Positions 1 to 8,691 of a DNA stretch of 64,000 nucleotides are shown here, in pieces. Source of the stretch: Rhizobiales bacterium Ga0077545 (GTDB lineage: Bacteria > Pseudomonadota > Alphaproteobacteria > Rhizobiales > Methylopilaceae); assembly GCA_001464335.1 (NCBI GenBank), contig LNEV01000009.1, forward strand, positions 310,001 through 374,000, given 5' to 3'. Position 1 is the first letter of the stretch. Every line of letters begins with the position of its first letter. A model generated the notes under the pieces. That model had not been told where the DNA came from, did not search any database, and was given only the letters and a program-made list of their open reading frames with translations. The translations under genes and the position numbers were made by a program.

Positions 1-170
1 CGGCGGCCGGTGCGATCATCGGCGGCGCGACGGGCGCCATCATCGGCAGCGAGTCCGATCGTCGCCGTTATCGCTCACGTCGCGAAGGCTTCTATTTCAA
101 TTCGCGCGGCCGCTGCTTCTACGAATATCCGAACGGCGAAGTCACTCGCGTTGCCAACCGGCCCTGCTGA
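1..170 (+). CDS. Glycine-zipper protein, C-terminal fragment
   Basis: The window opens inside this gene, so only about 55 C-terminal residues are visible, ending with TGA at 168-170. The visible part starts with a small-residue repeat (AGAIIGGATGAIIG) typical of glycine-zipper membrane or outer-membrane-associated proteins. A basic stretch follows, then an aromatic tail with two cysteines (RGRCFYEYP and the final RPC). The pattern suggests an envelope protein. The N-terminus is outside the window, so a signal peptide or lipobox cannot be checked. A strong terminator follows 17 bases after the stop. Confidence 0.6.
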   Translation, partial: AAGAIIGGATGAIIGSESDRRRYRSRREGFYFNSRGRCFYEYPNGEVTRVANRPC

Positions 171-187
171 GCGCCGGTCTCCGTGTG

Positions 188-216
188 AAAAAGGCGCCCT
201 CGGGGCGCCTTTTTTG
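188..216. terminator. Rho-independent terminator, probably bidirectional
   Basis: A perfect GGCGCCC/GGGCGCC stem (193-199 and 203-209) with a TCG loop is flanked by A5 on the left and T6 on the right. It lies between two convergent genes, so it can end transcription of the glycine-zipper gene from the left and of the CoA-binding gene from the right. Confidence 0.85.
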
Positions 217-224
217 TTTTCGGA

Positions 225-653
225 TCAGAGCCCGAGCCGGGGCATTTCCACCCGCGGGCATCGATCCTGAACGAAGGTGACGCCAGCCGCGCGGGCCTTT
301 TCGGCGGCTTCGTCGTTGACGATGCCCAGCTGGAGCCAGATCACCGAGGGACGATCCTTAAGGGCGAGAACCTCGTCGACGATCCCGGGCGCCGCGTCGG
401 CGGGGCGGAAGACATCGACCATGTCGATCTTCTCGGGAATGTCCGCCAGCGACGCATACACCGTCTCGCCGTTGATCTCCTGACCGGCGGCGCCGGGGTT
501 GATCGGGATCACCCGATATCCCTTCTGCTGCAGAAAGGCGCCGACATAATTGGACGGCTTTTCCGGGTTCGTGCTCGCGCCGATCAGGGCAATGACACGC
601 ACTTTCTCAAATATTGAGCGGATATCGGCGTCGCTCAGACCGTCATTCGACAT
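225..653 (-). CDS. CoA-binding domain protein (YccU-like)
   Basis: This 142-residue protein matches the stand-alone CoA_binding_2 (YccU) family. It has a Rossmann-like N-terminus with VIALIGAS at about residues 20-27, then the family segments NYVGAFL, VIPINPG and DMVDVFRP, and WLQLG near residue 106. The family binds CoA, but its physiological role is poorly known. The gene is convergent with the preceding one and shares the terminator at 188-216. It starts 14 bases downstream of the stop of the secreted-protein gene at 668-1255, so the two probably form one transcript. The family call is firm; the function is not. Confidence 0.85.
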   Translation of the reverse strand: MSNDGLSDADIRSIFEKVRVIALIGASTNPEKPSNYVGAFLQQKGYRVIPINPGAAGQEINGETVYASLADIPEKIDMVDVFRPADAAPGIVDEVLALKDRPSVIWLQLGIVNDEAAEKARAAGVTFVQDRCPRVEMPRLGL

Positions 654-667
654 TACGCATCCTTGTG

Positions 668-1255
668 TTAGCGGCCGATCGCGGCGCGCAGGTCTTCTAT
701 ATAAGGAGCCGCGATCTCCCGGTTTCCCGGCAGGGGCTCAAACTCCGCCAGAGCGGAGAACTGTCTCTTCAGTTCGTCCAGCGCCCGGACCTTCTCATCG
801 GCGCTGAGGGCGGCGTTGCGCTCTATGTCGCGCAGGGCACCCTTTTCGTGACTCGCGAGATCGAGAGACCCCGTGATGTCGGCCCCGGCGAGAACCAGCG
901 AAATCGTGTGGCTCGTTCTCGCCCAGTCGCCATAGGTAGAAAAGCCGAACTGCGAAACAAGGGCTTCGGCCTGTGCTTCATGAGCGGGATCGCGAAGAAG
1001 AGCGGCGAAAAGCAGCGAGAGGTCGTTGTCCGGTGGCCGCTCGCCGGTGAGGTCGATCTGGCGCGCGAAGGCCAGCATCGGCGGAACGCTGGACAGAAAG
1101 CGCTCGATGCGCTCCGGGGTCAGCGGGATCTGCGAGGGACGGGTGTCCGCACGTTCGGTTGTTTCCCAGCCGACCGATGCGGGAAGGGTTGTCTGCGCGG
1201 CAGCCGGCGCAAGCCAGCCCAGCGCGAGAAGGAAGGCGAATGCAGAGACAGGCAT
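668..1255 (-). CDS. Putative secreted protein of unknown function
   Basis: The product is about 195 residues if translation starts at the methionine at 1255. That start puts a clean signal peptide (MPVSAFAFLLALGWLAPAAA followed by Q) at the N-terminus; a start at 1276 would add seven residues in front of it. The mature part is acidic and mostly helical, without a motif I recognise. It lies just upstream of the CoA-binding gene on the same strand, which suggests co-transcription but gives no function. Export to the periplasm is inferred from the signal peptide. Confidence 0.65.
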   Translation of the reverse strand: MPVSAFAFLLALGWLAPAAAQTTLPASVGWETTERADTRPSQIPLTPERIERFLSSVPPMLAFARQIDLTGERPPDNDLSLLFAALLRDPAHEAQAEALVSQFGFSTYGDWARTSHTISLVLAGADITGSLDLASHEKGALRDIERNAALSADEKVRALDELKRQFSALAEFEPLPGNREIAAPYIEDLRAAIGR

Positions 1256-1387
1256 TTTAAATCCGCAATGTGCCAATCAGATTCACCACCCCGGAACTTC
1301 ATGGCCCAGCGGCGGATTTCGGGCAACCCTCCCATTCTGCGGAACGCTGCGATCTTCTGTGCGTTTCCCGGTAATAAGGAGATGTCT

Positions 1388-1669
1388 ATGTCCGTGACCT
1401 TCATTCTTCGCAGCGAACCCAATCCGGGCGAAGTGACCGTGCGCCTTTATCACGATGCGGGGGCCGTCCTTGGCACAGTGAGCGCGCCTGGCGGCCTTGA
1501 GGGCACACACACGGCGGCGGAGGCCGATCATGACGGAATGCTGGGCGCGCATCAGGCGCTTGCCTCGGCAATCGAGATTGCGTCCGATCATGGCGGGGTC
1601 GTCGGTGTGATCGACAACGAGAACATCTGGAAAGAAGAATGGGGCGTTCTCGAGCGCGAAAGCCGCTAA
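1388..1669 (+). CDS. Small protein of unknown function (93 aa)
   Basis: AAGGAG at 1376-1381 sits 6 bases before the ATG at 1388, which makes this a better start than the in-frame ATG at 1382 that directly abuts the ribosome-binding site. The protein begins with an edge-strand pattern (SVTFILRSEP, VTVRLYHD) and continues with helical AHQALASAIEIASDHGG and IWKEEWGVLER, so it probably folds as a small alpha/beta domain. I do not recognise a family. A weak A/T-rich hairpin with a T7 run follows the stop. Confidence 0.6.
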   Translation: MSVTFILRSEPNPGEVTVRLYHDAGAVLGTVSAPGGLEGTHTAAEADHDGMLGAHQALASAIEIASDHGGVVGVIDNENIWKEEWGVLERESR

Positions 1670-1688
1670 AATCAGCGCTTCCAGAGGG

Positions 1689-1710
1689 GGTATTTTAATA
1701 CCATTTTTTT
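1689..1710 (+). terminator. Weak terminator-like palindrome upstream of rplM
   Basis: GGTATT and AATACC (1689-1694 and 1697-1702) form a 6-bp hairpin with a TT loop, followed by a run of seven T residues. It could end the small-protein transcript. Alternatively it could be a protein-binding palindrome, since a TATAAT box (1729-1734) lies just downstream. The stem is A/T-rich, so termination would be inefficient. Confidence 0.4.
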
Positions 1711-1728
1711 AAACGATTGATATCGCTA

Positions 1729-1830
1729 TATAATATGGCGCGATGTGGCGTTGATTTCCTGATGCCCGTTCTGTAGACACATCCCGAACGGTCGCGTGGA
1801 GCGGCCCGTGCCTTTTTCAGGGAATATTCC
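1729..1830 (+). promoter_or_regulatory. Probable rplM-rpsI promoter and leader
   Basis: A perfect -10 hexamer, TATAAT, occupies 1729-1734 in an A/T-rich stretch unlike its surroundings. The -35 region about 17 bases upstream is only a T run. The roughly 90-nt leader can form a hairpin, CCGTTC (1766-1771) with GAACGG (1786-1791). Ribosomal protein operons often have regulatory leaders, but I do not recognise a named one here. The assignment is inferred from position and the -10 match. Confidence 0.4.
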
Positions 1831-2292
1831 ATGTCTACCTTTTCGGCCAAGCCAGCCGATGTTGAGAAGAAGTGGGTCATCATCGACGCCTCCGGGCTCG
1901 TTGTCGGCCGCCTTGCCTCGATCATCGCGCTTCGCCTGCGCGGCAAGCATCGCGCCACCTTCACGCCCCATGTCGACACGGGCGACAACATCATCGTGAT
2001 CAACGCCGAGAAGGTCGTGTTCACGGGCAACAAGCGCAAGGACAAGAGCTACTTCTGGCACACCGGGTATCCGGGTGGCATCAAGGAGCGCAAGGCCGAG
2101 AAGATCCTCGACGGCCGCTTCCCCAACCGCATCATCGAAAAGGCCGTGGAGCGCATGCTTCCGCGCGGCCCGCTCGGCCGCAAGCAGCTTGGCAATCTCC
2201 GCGTCTACGCCGGCGCGGAACATCCTCACACCGCTCAGCAGCCGGAGACGTTCGACGTCGCGGTGCTGAACAAGAAGAACGTCCGGAGCTGA
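1831..2292 (+). CDS. rplM: 50S ribosomal protein L13
   Basis: This 153-residue protein matches bacterial L13 (uL13) along its whole length, including [17 protein letters not shown] near the N-terminus, the [12 protein letters not shown] segment, and the [14 protein letters not shown] and [11 protein letters not shown] signatures. It is an early-assembly 23S rRNA-binding protein of the large subunit. rpsI follows after 5 bases, the usual bacterial rplM-rpsI pairing, and the two share the terminator after rpsI. Confidence 0.98.
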   Translation: MSTFSAKPADVEKKWVIIDASGLVVGRLASIIALRLRGKHRATFTPHVDTGDNIIVINAEKVVFTGNKRKDKSYFWHTGYPGGIKERKAEKILDGRFPNRIIEKAVERMLPRGPLGRKQLGNLRVYAGAEHPHTAQQPETFDVAVLNKKNVRS

Positions 2293-2297
2293 TCGCC

Positions 2298-2777
2298 ATG
2301 ACCGATAACATTCAGTCGCTTGGAGATCTTGGCGGCGCTCTTGGTGGTTCGGTCTCCGAAGCACCGCGTTACGAGCAGAAGCTCGATGCCCAGGGCCGCG
2401 CCTATGCGACCGGCAAGCGCAAGGACGCCGTTGCCCGCGTGTGGGTGAAGCCCGGTTCGGGCAAGATCACGATCAACGACCGCGACATCGAAGTTTACTT
2501 CGCGCGTCCGGTTCTTCGCATGATCCTGCAGCAGCCGCTCGCCGTCGCCAATCGCAACGGCCAGTACGACATCCGCGTCACGGTCGCCGGCGGCGGCCTT
2601 TCGGGCCAGGCCGGCGCGGTCCGTCATGGCCTCTCCAAGGCGCTGACGTACTACGAACCCGAGCTGCGCGGCGTGCTCAAGAAGGAAGGCTTCCTGACCC
2701 GCGACTCGCGTGTCGTCGAGCGTAAGAAGTACGGTCGCGCCAAGGCCCGCCGCAGCTTCCAGTTCTCGAAGCGCTGA
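2298..2777 (+). CDS. rpsI: 30S ribosomal protein S9
   Basis: The product is a 159-residue S9 (uS9). The N-terminal 25 or so residues are an acidic extension common in alphaproteobacteria. The conserved body starts at [14 protein letters not shown] and ends with the invariant basic tail ([11 protein letters not shown]), which reaches the ribosomal P site. The ATG at 2298 was chosen because it lies 5 bases after the rplM stop and gives the expected length; a longer in-frame reading upstream only covers rplM out of frame. Confidence 0.98.
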   Translation: MTDNIQSLGDLGGALGGSVSEAPRYEQKLDAQGRAYATGKRKDAVARVWVKPGSGKITINDRDIEVYFARPVLRMILQQPLAVANRNGQYDIRVTVAGGGLSGQAGAVRHGLSKALTYYEPELRGVLKKEGFLTRDSRVVERKKYGRAKARRSFQFSKR

Positions 2778-2795
2778 TCTTCGATACCAGAAACG

Positions 2796-2826
2796 AAAAG
2801 GCGGGCTCGATGCCCGCCTTTTTTCG
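2796..2826. terminator. Rho-independent terminator after rpsI
   Basis: The 11-bp stem AAAAGGCGGGC/GCCCGCCTTTT with a 5-base loop (2807-2811) runs into a T tract. It ends the rplM-rpsI operon. Because the stem begins with A residues it may also serve the small convergent gene at 2830-3066. Confidence 0.9.
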
Positions 2827-2829
2827 TTT

Positions 2830-3066
2830 CTACCTTTCGGACCGGGTTTCACCCCGGACATCACTCAGCGCCGCCACCCCGGATGCCGTGATCTGGATGG
2901 AGCGCAGCTTGTGAGCCGCCCATCCATTCTCGACCAGGCTGGGTATCACCGGGAAGTCATCTTCGTGAAGTAAAGGCGTGGTATCGAGCCAGCGCATCGG
3001 TACCCAGCGTCCCCTTGCGTTTTCAAGGACCGTCAGAAGGCGCCTTTGCGCCTGGGTCGGGTTCAT
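2830..3066 (-). CDS. Small protein of unknown function, possibly winged-helix-like
   Basis: This 78-residue protein starts MNPTQAQRRLLTVLEN and continues with RWVPMRWLDT, PVIPSLVENGWAAH and IQITASGVAAL. The order helix, helix, LVENGW, then ITASG with a beta turn resembles a winged-helix domain of the restriction-adaptor or MarR sort (compare ITxxG at the end of such domains). The similarity is by eye only. It is convergent with rpsI and divergent from the agmatinase gene, with which it shares a 111-bp upstream region. Confidence 0.6.
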   Translation of the reverse strand: MNPTQAQRRLLTVLENARGRWVPMRWLDTTPLLHEDDFPVIPSLVENGWAAHKLRSIQITASGVAALSDVRGETRSER

Positions 3067-3177
3067 GTCAGTTCCCCCGCATCAAGTTTAGACACACAAA
3101 GAGTGTCCCTGCCGTCCTACGATTCGGTAAAGTGCCGGAACGTCGCGCACGATGATGCGTTCGCTCTTGAGGTTTTC

Positions 3178-4161
3178 ATGTCACACGACCCGCTCACGCC
3201 ACGTCCCGTCGATCGGGCGCTCGATCCCGATTTCCGGCACGGCCAGAGTATGGAACCGAATTATTCGGGCGTGGTGTCCTTCCTGCGCCGCGTCTACCGG
3301 CGCGACCCTTCGGGCTTCGATGTCGCCGTCTGGGGCGTGCCTCTCGACACATCCGTTTCCAACCGGCCGGGCACGCGTTTCGGGCCGCGTGCGCTGCGCG
3401 ATGCGTCGACGATCCTCGACGGCGATCCCGTCTATCCGTTCGGCCTCGATATTTTCGAGGACATGTCGGTTTGCGACACGGGCGATGCCGTGTTCGATTA
3501 CGGTTATCCGACGGAAGTGCCCGCAGCCATCGAGGCCCAGGCAGCACAGAGGCTCGCAACGGGCACGCATCTTGTGACGCTCGGGGGCGATCATTTCATC
3601 ACCTATCCGATCCTCAAGGCGTTGACGAAGAAGATCGGCGGGCCGGTGGCACTCGTCCAGTTCGACGCGCATCAGGACACATGGGACGACGAAGACGGCC
3701 GGATCGACCACGGCACGTTCATCACCCGGGCCGTGAAGGACGGGCTGATCGCGCCGGAACACTCGATCCAGATCGGCATACGTACCCACGCGCCCGCCGA
3801 TTACGGCATCGCGATCATCGACGGTTTCGATGCCGCCGAGTTCGGCGCGGCATCCGTGGCCCAGCGCATCCAGGAGCGTGTCGGGGGTATGCCCGTCTAC
3901 ATCACGTTCGACATCGACGCGCTCGATCCGGCCTTTGCCCCGGGGACGGGGACGCCGGTCAACGGTGGGCTCTCGAGCCGGGAAGCGCTTGCGATCCTGA
4001 AAGAGCTCGGCTCGCTCAATCTCAAGGGGTTCGACGTGGTCGAGGTGTCGCCGCCTTACGACCATGCGGGGATCACCGCGCTCGCGGGCGCGACTCTGGC
4101 CCATTACTATCTTGCCCTTCTCGCAAACCGGAAGCTTGTGGGTAAGTCGCTCGTTCCTTAA
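3178..4161 (+). CDS. speB: Agmatinase-family ureohydrolase
   Basis: This 327-residue enzyme belongs to the arginase/agmatinase superfamily. It carries the dinuclear manganese ligands in the usual order: GGDHF at 136-140, FDAHQD at 162-167 and DIDALDP at 245-251. Members cleave guanidino compounds to urea and an amine; agmatine to putrescine is the most common annotation for this length and sequence type. Guanidinobutyrase or guanidinopropionase activity cannot be excluded. The ATG at 3178 is preceded by TTGAGG and fits the family start; a longer upstream reading has no conserved sequence. No other polyamine genes are nearby. Confidence 0.85.
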   Translation: MSHDPLTPRPVDRALDPDFRHGQSMEPNYSGVVSFLRRVYRRDPSGFDVAVWGVPLDTSVSNRPGTRFGPRALRDASTILDGDPVYPFGLDIFEDMSVCDTGDAVFDYGYPTEVPAAIEAQAAQRLATGTHLVTLGGDHFITYPILKALTKKIGGPVALVQFDAHQDTWDDEDGRIDHGTFITRAVKDGLIAPEHSIQIGIRTHAPADYGIAIIDGFDAAEFGAASVAQRIQERVGGMPVYITFDIDALDPAFAPGTGTPVNGGLSSREALAILKELGSLNLKGFDVVEVSPPYDHAGITALAGATLAHYYLALLANRKLVGKSLVP

Positions 4162-4284
4162 CCTCCGGCTTGCAACTTCTGCGGGAACGTAAATACTGGT
4201 GGCAAGTCGCGATGCGGGGGCGATTCCCCGGCTGCGCGACGACTACGTGCGGGGCCTTCAAAGCTGCGTTACGGGAGAACTGCC

Positions 4285-4548
4285 ATGCCTCAGACGGGAC
4301 GCGAGCTTCGCCGCCATCCGCGCCGCAAGGTTTCAGCCGACGGTAACATCACCTTTGCGGACGGCTGCAAGTTGATCTGCAGGATCAAGGACATATCGGA
4401 AAGCGGCGCACTTCTGATGCTGTCGAACGAGATCGAGATGCCGTTCGATTTCACGCTGGAGTTCGGAAATAACGGGACGGTAAGGCGAACCTGTTATGTC
4501 GTAAGGCAGGATGGACGAAGGGTCGGGGTCCGGTTTCCCAATCGCTGA
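4285..4548 (+). CDS. PilZ domain protein (first of a tandem pair)
   Basis: This 87-residue single-domain PilZ protein keeps both parts of the c-di-GMP binding signature: an RxxxR motif within RRHPRR (residues 9-14) and DxSxxG (D36-ISES-G41). It should therefore be able to bind cyclic di-GMP and act as a small diffusible effector. A second PilZ gene follows after 63 bases on the same strand. Neither is next to a diguanylate cyclase, flagellar or polysaccharide gene here, so the target process is unknown. Confidence 0.9.
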   Translation: MPQTGRELRRHPRRKVSADGNITFADGCKLICRIKDISESGALLMLSNEIEMPFDFTLEFGNNGTVRRTCYVVRQDGRRVGVRFPNR

Positions 4549-4611
4549 TCCCCTCTCGTCAAAAGCTAAAATCTTCACACGCGCCGATTGTTTCCGGGGC
4601 GCGAGGACGCC

Positions 4612-4893
4612 ATGGCCAACAAAACTTCCCGCAAGGACACCCGACGCTTTGTGCGCCGCGAAATCCGGATGACGGCAATTGTGCTGACACCGGACGGGCT
4701 TCGCTTGCCGTGCGAGATCGGCGATGTTTCCGAAACCGGGGCGCTTGTGCTGCTCGACACCCCGCATCCGCTGCCGCACGAATTCATGCTGGAAATCACC
4801 GGCAACGAATCGATCCGGCGGCGCTGTCACCTGACGCGACAGGAGGGCGCAACGGCCGGCGTGCGTTTTCCCGACCGGCCTTTGACGCCCTAA
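4612..4893 (+). CDS. PilZ domain protein (second of a tandem pair)
   Basis: This 93-residue PilZ protein also retains RxxxR (within RRFVRR, residues 11-16) and DxSxxG (D38-VSET-G43). GAGG lies a few bases before the ATG at 4612, which is favoured over an in-frame ATG at 4588. It resembles its upstream neighbour in length and layout (for example xGVRFPxR near both C-termini), so the pair probably arose by duplication. Its stop codon interlocks with that of convergent nadC (CTAA at 4890-4893). Confidence 0.9.
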   Translation: MANKTSRKDTRRFVRREIRMTAIVLTPDGLRLPCEIGDVSETGALVLLDTPHPLPHEFMLEITGNESIRRRCHLTRQEGATAGVRFPDRPLTP

Positions 4894-5738
4894 TCGATGA
4901 CGATGTCGAGACCGAGATCGAGCACCGGCGCGGAATGCGTGATCCAGCCGGTCGAGATCAGGTCGACGCCGCTTTCGGCAATCGCGACCACGCTGTCGGG
5001 CGTTACCCCGCCCGATGCCTCGGCGATCATGCGGCCGCCGATCTTTGCAACGGCGACGCTCAACTGCTCCGGCTCCATATTGTCGAGAAGCACCGCATCC
5101 GCGCCCTCGGCGAGGACTTCGTCGAGCTGATCGAGCGTGTCCACTTCGATCTCGATCTTCACCAGATGCCCGACATGCGCCTTGGCGCTGCGAAGCGCCG
5201 CCGCAATGCCGCCCGCGACGGCAATGTGGTTGTCCTTGATGAGAACTGCATCGTCGAGGCCAAACCGGTGATTGGCGCCGCCACCGCACAGAACGGCATA
5301 TTTCTCGAAGACGCGCAGGCCGGGCGTCGTCTTGCGCGTGTCGACGATTTTCGCTTTCGTATGGGCAATCAGCTTGGCGAACGTGTTCGTGGCCGTCGCA
5401 ACGCCGGACAGGCGCCCGAGATAATTCAGCGCCACGCGCTCACCCGAAAGAATGGCGCGGGCAGGGCCGGAAATGCGTGCGACGACCGTCGCAGGCTCGA
5501 CTTCATCGCCATCCGCAAGCTCGCACACGAAATCGACCGAGGCGTCCAGCCGCCGGAATGCCTCGCGCGCAAGCGGCAGGCCGGCAATCACGCCGGATTT
5601 GCGCGCAACGATCGCGGCCTTGGCCGTGGCGCCGTCGGGAATGATCGAGTTGGTGGTTATGTCACCGGCGCGGCCGAGATCTTCGGTCAGCGCCGCGGCC
5701 ACGGCGCGTTCCACGGAGATGGGATCGAGAAGCATCAC
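4890..5738 (-). CDS. nadC: Nicotinate-nucleotide diphosphorylase (quinolinate phosphoribosyltransferase)
   Basis: NadC converts quinolinate and PRPP to nicotinate mononucleotide with release of CO2, the third step of de novo NAD synthesis. The 282-residue protein has the family features: [11 protein letters not shown] near the N-terminus, the [10 protein letters not shown] substrate-binding segment, [15 protein letters not shown], and the barrel motifs EIEVDTLDQ and EASGGV. The start is GTG at 5738, overlapping the nadB stop in GTGA, so translation is probably coupled to nadB. It is the last gene of nadA-nadB-nadC. Confidence 0.97.
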   Translation of the reverse strand: MMLLDPISVERAVAAALTEDLGRAGDITTNSIIPDGATAKAAIVARKSGVIAGLPLAREAFRRLDASVDFVCELADGDEVEPATVVARISGPARAILSGERVALNYLGRLSGVATATNTFAKLIAHTKAKIVDTRKTTPGLRVFEKYAVLCGGGANHRFGLDDAVLIKDNHIAVAGGIAAALRSAKAHVGHLVKIEIEVDTLDQLDEVLAEGADAVLLDNMEPEQLSVAVAKIGGRMIAEASGGVTPDSVVAIAESGVDLISTGWITHSAPVLDLGLDIVID

Positions 5739-7327
5739 AGCGCGGGCTCCAGAACAGAAGTTGCGACCTTGTCGGCCATTTGCCGTGCATCTTCGAGCGT
5801 GATCTTTGTGCGGACAGCCTGTTTCGCGTCCGTGCCCGGATGATCCATGCGCTCATGCCCGCCGCGGCTTTCGGTGCGCGCGAGGGCGGATGCGGCGATG
5901 AGAAGGCCGACCTCGGCCATGCTTTTCAGATCGTGCGAGACCGACGCATCGCGGTCAAGCCCGCGCAGATAGGCGAGCGCATGGGAGAGGCCGTCGGCCT
6001 CGCGCAGCACGCCGACGTTACGGCTCATGACCTGGCGCAGGTCGCGGATGCGCGCGGTGTCGGCGGGTTTGGTCGAAATCGACGCAGACACGTCCACGAG
6101 CGGATGCTCCGCTGGCGCAGGGCGGTTTTGCAGATCGGCCGCCACGCGCGCACCGAAAACGACAGCTTCCAGCAATGAATTCGAGGCAAGACGGTTTGCG
6201 CCGTGCGCGCCGGTCGATGCGACCTCGCCGCACGCCCACAAGCCTTCCAGCGACGTCCGGCCGTTCGCGTCCGTCCATACGCCGCCCATATGGTAATGGG
6301 CTGCGGGGGCGACCGGGATCGGCTCGGACACGGGATCGATGCCGGCAGCCCGGCAGGTCGCATAGACGGTCGGGAACATGTCCGGGAAATGCGCGCCGAT
6401 GGCCGCCCGTGCATCGAGAAAGGCGCCGCGTCCGGCCGTAATTTCGGAGAAGACGCCGCGCGCCACGATATCGCGCGGGGCCAGTTCTGCATCCGGGTGA
6501 AGCGCGGTCATGAAACGCACGCCGGATGCGTTGACCAGAATGGCTCCGTCGCCGCGCAGGGCTTCGGTTGCAAGCGGGGCCGGGTCCCGCCCGATATCGA
6601 TGCCGGTCGGGTGGAACTGCACGAATTCCGGGTCCGCGATGACGGCCCCTGCGCGAGCGGCGGCGGCGAGACCATCGCCGCGCGAGCCGACAGGATTTGT
6701 GGTGACGGCATAAAGATGCCCGATGCCGCCCGTCGCCAGAACGACGGCGGATGCGGCAACCGAAACCCGATGGCCGTCCGTGTCGCGCCCGACAACGCCG
6801 GTGATGCGGCCTTCGCGGGTTTTCAGGTCCGCCAGGGAGAAACCTTCGATGACACGGATCGACGGCGTTGCCCGTACAGCCGATGCGAGGGCCTGCATGA
6901 TCGCCTTGCCGGCGAGATCGCCGCCGACACGGACGATGCGCCGCGCACGATGCGCGGCCTCGCGGGAGAGTTTGAGCTTGCCTTCCAGATCGCGATCGAA
7001 CGGCACGCCGTAGGCGAGAAGATCGTGGATACGGTCCGCGGCTTCGGAGGCGAGGAGATGCGCGATCTGCTCATCGACAAGGCCGGCACCTGCCGCAAGC
7101 GTGTCGGCGACATGATCCTCGACCGTGTCGCCTTCGCCGATGGCCGCCGCGATGCCGCCTTGCGCCCAGGCGGAAGCGCCTTCGCCGAGCGGCGTTGCCG
7201 TCATGACGGTAACGGGCAGGGGAGACAGTTTCAGGGCGCAGAACAGCCCGGCGAGACCGCCGCCGACGATGACGATGCCGTCTGTTTCCTGGGACACCGA
7301 AGCGAAAGTGGCCATCTGGCCCTCCAT
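5735..7327 (-). CDS. nadB: L-aspartate oxidase
   Basis: NadB oxidises L-aspartate to iminoaspartate using FAD, the first step of de novo NAD synthesis; the product is condensed by NadA. The protein of about 530 residues has the N-terminal dinucleotide-binding glycine motif ([11 protein letters not shown]), the [15 protein letters not shown] segment, and the succinate dehydrogenase/fumarate reductase-type motifs FVQFHPTGI and HYHMGGV. ATG at 7327 and ATG at 7315 both have purine-rich ribosome-binding sites; a GC-rich extension to 7414 would overlap nadA and is unlikely. It sits 34 bases after nadA and overlaps nadC by 4 bases. Confidence 0.96.
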   Translation of the reverse strand: MEGQMATFASVSQETDGIVIVGGGLAGLFCALKLSPLPVTVMTATPLGEGASAWAQGGIAAAIGEGDTVEDHVADTLAAGAGLVDEQIAHLLASEAADRIHDLLAYGVPFDRDLEGKLKLSREAAHRARRIVRVGGDLAGKAIMQALASAVRATPSIRVIEGFSLADLKTREGRITGVVGRDTDGHRVSVAASAVVLATGGIGHLYAVTTNPVGSRGDGLAAAARAGAVIADPEFVQFHPTGIDIGRDPAPLATEALRGDGAILVNASGVRFMTALHPDAELAPRDIVARGVFSEITAGRGAFLDARAAIGAHFPDMFPTVYATCRAAGIDPVSEPIPVAPAAHYHMGGVWTDANGRTSLEGLWACGEVASTGAHGANRLASNSLLEAVVFGARVAADLQNRPAPAEHPLVDVSASISTKPADTARIRDLRQVMSRNVGVLREADGLSHALAYLRGLDRDASVSHDLKSMAEVGLLIAASALARTESRGGHERMDHPGTDAKQAVRTKITLEDARQMADKVATSVLEPAL

Positions 7328-7361
7328 GGAGCGCTCCCTGTGAGGGGAGCGCCCGGCGTCG

Positions 7362-8447
7362 TCAGATTTTGAGATTGACCATGCGCTCGACCGAGATGCG
7401 CGCACGTGCGGCAACGACCGGGTCGATGATGATCTCCTCGCGCATGGTCAGCAGGCTGTCGAGGATCTTCGGCAGCGTGATGCGTTTCATGTGCGGGCAC
7501 AGATTGCAGGGCCGCATGAACTCCGTCTCCGGCGAGAGCGCGGCGATGTTGTCGGCCATCGAGCATTCCGTGATCATCACGACGCGCTTGGGTTTGTGCG
7601 TCTTGACATATTCGGCCATCTTCGCCGTCGAGCCCGCGAAATCGGCCTCGCGGATGACATCCGGCGGGCATTCGGGATGGGCGATGACGGTGACATCCGG
7701 ATCGTCTTCGCGCAGGCGGCGAATTTCTTCGCCCGTGAAGCGCTCATGCACTTCGCAGGCGCCGTTCCAGGTGATGATTTTCACCTTGGTTTGCGTCGCA
7801 ATCCAGGCCGCGAGGTATTGATCGGGCAGCACAAGCACTTCCGGCACGCCGAGCGATTCCACGACCTCGACGGCATTACCGGAGGTGAGGCAGATATCGG
7901 CCTCGGCCTTCACTTCCGCGGACGTATTGACGTAAACCGCCACCGGCACGCCCGGATGCTTTTGCCGCAGCGCACGCACATCGGCGGCGGTGATCGATTC
8001 CGCCAGCGAGCAGCCCGCTTTCATGTCCGGGATGAGGACCGTCTTGTCGGGGTTCAGCAGCTTGGAGGTCTCGGCCATGAAGTGCACGCCGCCCTGCACG
8101 ATGATCTCGGCATGCGTCTTCGTGGCTTCGCGGGCCAGCGCAAAGCTGTCGCCGACGACATCGGCCACGCAATTGTAGATTTCGGGCGTCTGATAATTGT
8201 GCGCGAGAATGACCGCGTTGCGCACCTTTTTCAGGTCGTTGATGGCCTTCACATACGGCGCGTGGACCGGCCATTCCACTGCGGGAATGACGTGCTTCAC
8301 GCGCTCGTAGAGATGCGCGGTCTCCCGCGCAATGTCAGGCGTGAAGTCGAGATCGGGCATGGGCAGAACGCCGAACCGTTCGGCGGCCGTCAGCGGACGA
8401 AAGACCGGCGGGCGGGGGCGTTCAAGAACGGCGGACTGAAGGGCCAT
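7362..8447 (-). CDS. nadA: Quinolinate synthase
   Basis: NadA condenses iminoaspartate with dihydroxyacetone phosphate to quinolinate and needs a 4Fe-4S cluster. The 361-residue protein keeps the three expected cysteine ligands in context: KAGCS (C146), NGACEVH (C231) and CNLCPHM (C317). The family segments [15 protein letters not shown] and NTSAEVKAE are also present. A GGGAGGA ribosome-binding site precedes the ATG at 8447. It is the first gene of nadA-nadB-nadC, and a near-palindromic candidate operator lies 13 bases upstream of the start. Confidence 0.97.
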   Translation of the reverse strand: MALQSAVLERPRPPVFRPLTAAERFGVLPMPDLDFTPDIARETAHLYERVKHVIPAVEWPVHAPYVKAINDLKKVRNAVILAHNYQTPEIYNCVADVVGDSFALAREATKTHAEIIVQGGVHFMAETSKLLNPDKTVLIPDMKAGCSLAESITAADVRALRQKHPGVPVAVYVNTSAEVKAEADICLTSGNAVEVVESLGVPEVLVLPDQYLAAWIATQTKVKIITWNGACEVHERFTGEEIRRLREDDPDVTVIAHPECPPDVIREADFAGSTAKMAEYVKTHKPKRVVMITECSMADNIAALSPETEFMRPCNLCPHMKRITLPKILDSLLTMREEIIIDPVVAARARISVERMVNLKI

Positions 8448-8460
8448 TGTGTCCTCCCAT

Positions 8461-8479
8461 TATACTCATTTTGAGCATA
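8461..8479 (-). promoter_or_regulatory. Candidate nadABC operator (19-bp inverted repeat)
   Basis: TATACTCA (8461-8468) and TGAGCATA (8472-8479) are inverted repeats with one mismatch in eight and a 3-base spacer, right upstream of the nadA ribosome-binding site. In alphaproteobacteria nadABC is known to be controlled by a dedicated repressor (NadQ), so this is a reasonable candidate site, but I cannot confirm the NadQ consensus from memory. The overlapping TATAAT on the minus strand (8464-8459) is too close to the start codon to be the usual -10 box. Confidence 0.55.
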
Positions 8480-8691
8480 TCAGGGTTCTTATAAAAGCCG
8501 ACGCACGCGCCGGCGGCTTGGTCCGATCTTGTCGGACACATGACATATACGCCGGTCTGGCCTTCTTTTGAAGAGGCTGTCGCAAAAAACACGCCTGCGG
8601 CTCTGGCGTATTTCGGGATGCTTGATACATGTCGCCGCGACGTTTTCTCAGGCGTGAGGGTGTTTCCCGGCGCACAGATCAGGAGCGGGCC

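Noticed and set aside
1717..1734. TTGATA (1717-1722) as the -35 partner of TATAAT (1729-1734)
   Set aside because: The spacer is only 6 bases, far below the 16-18 needed.
8459..8464. TATAAT on the minus strand as a nadA promoter
   Set aside because: A start about seven bases downstream would fall inside the nadA ribosome-binding site, and there is no -35 hexamer at the right distance.
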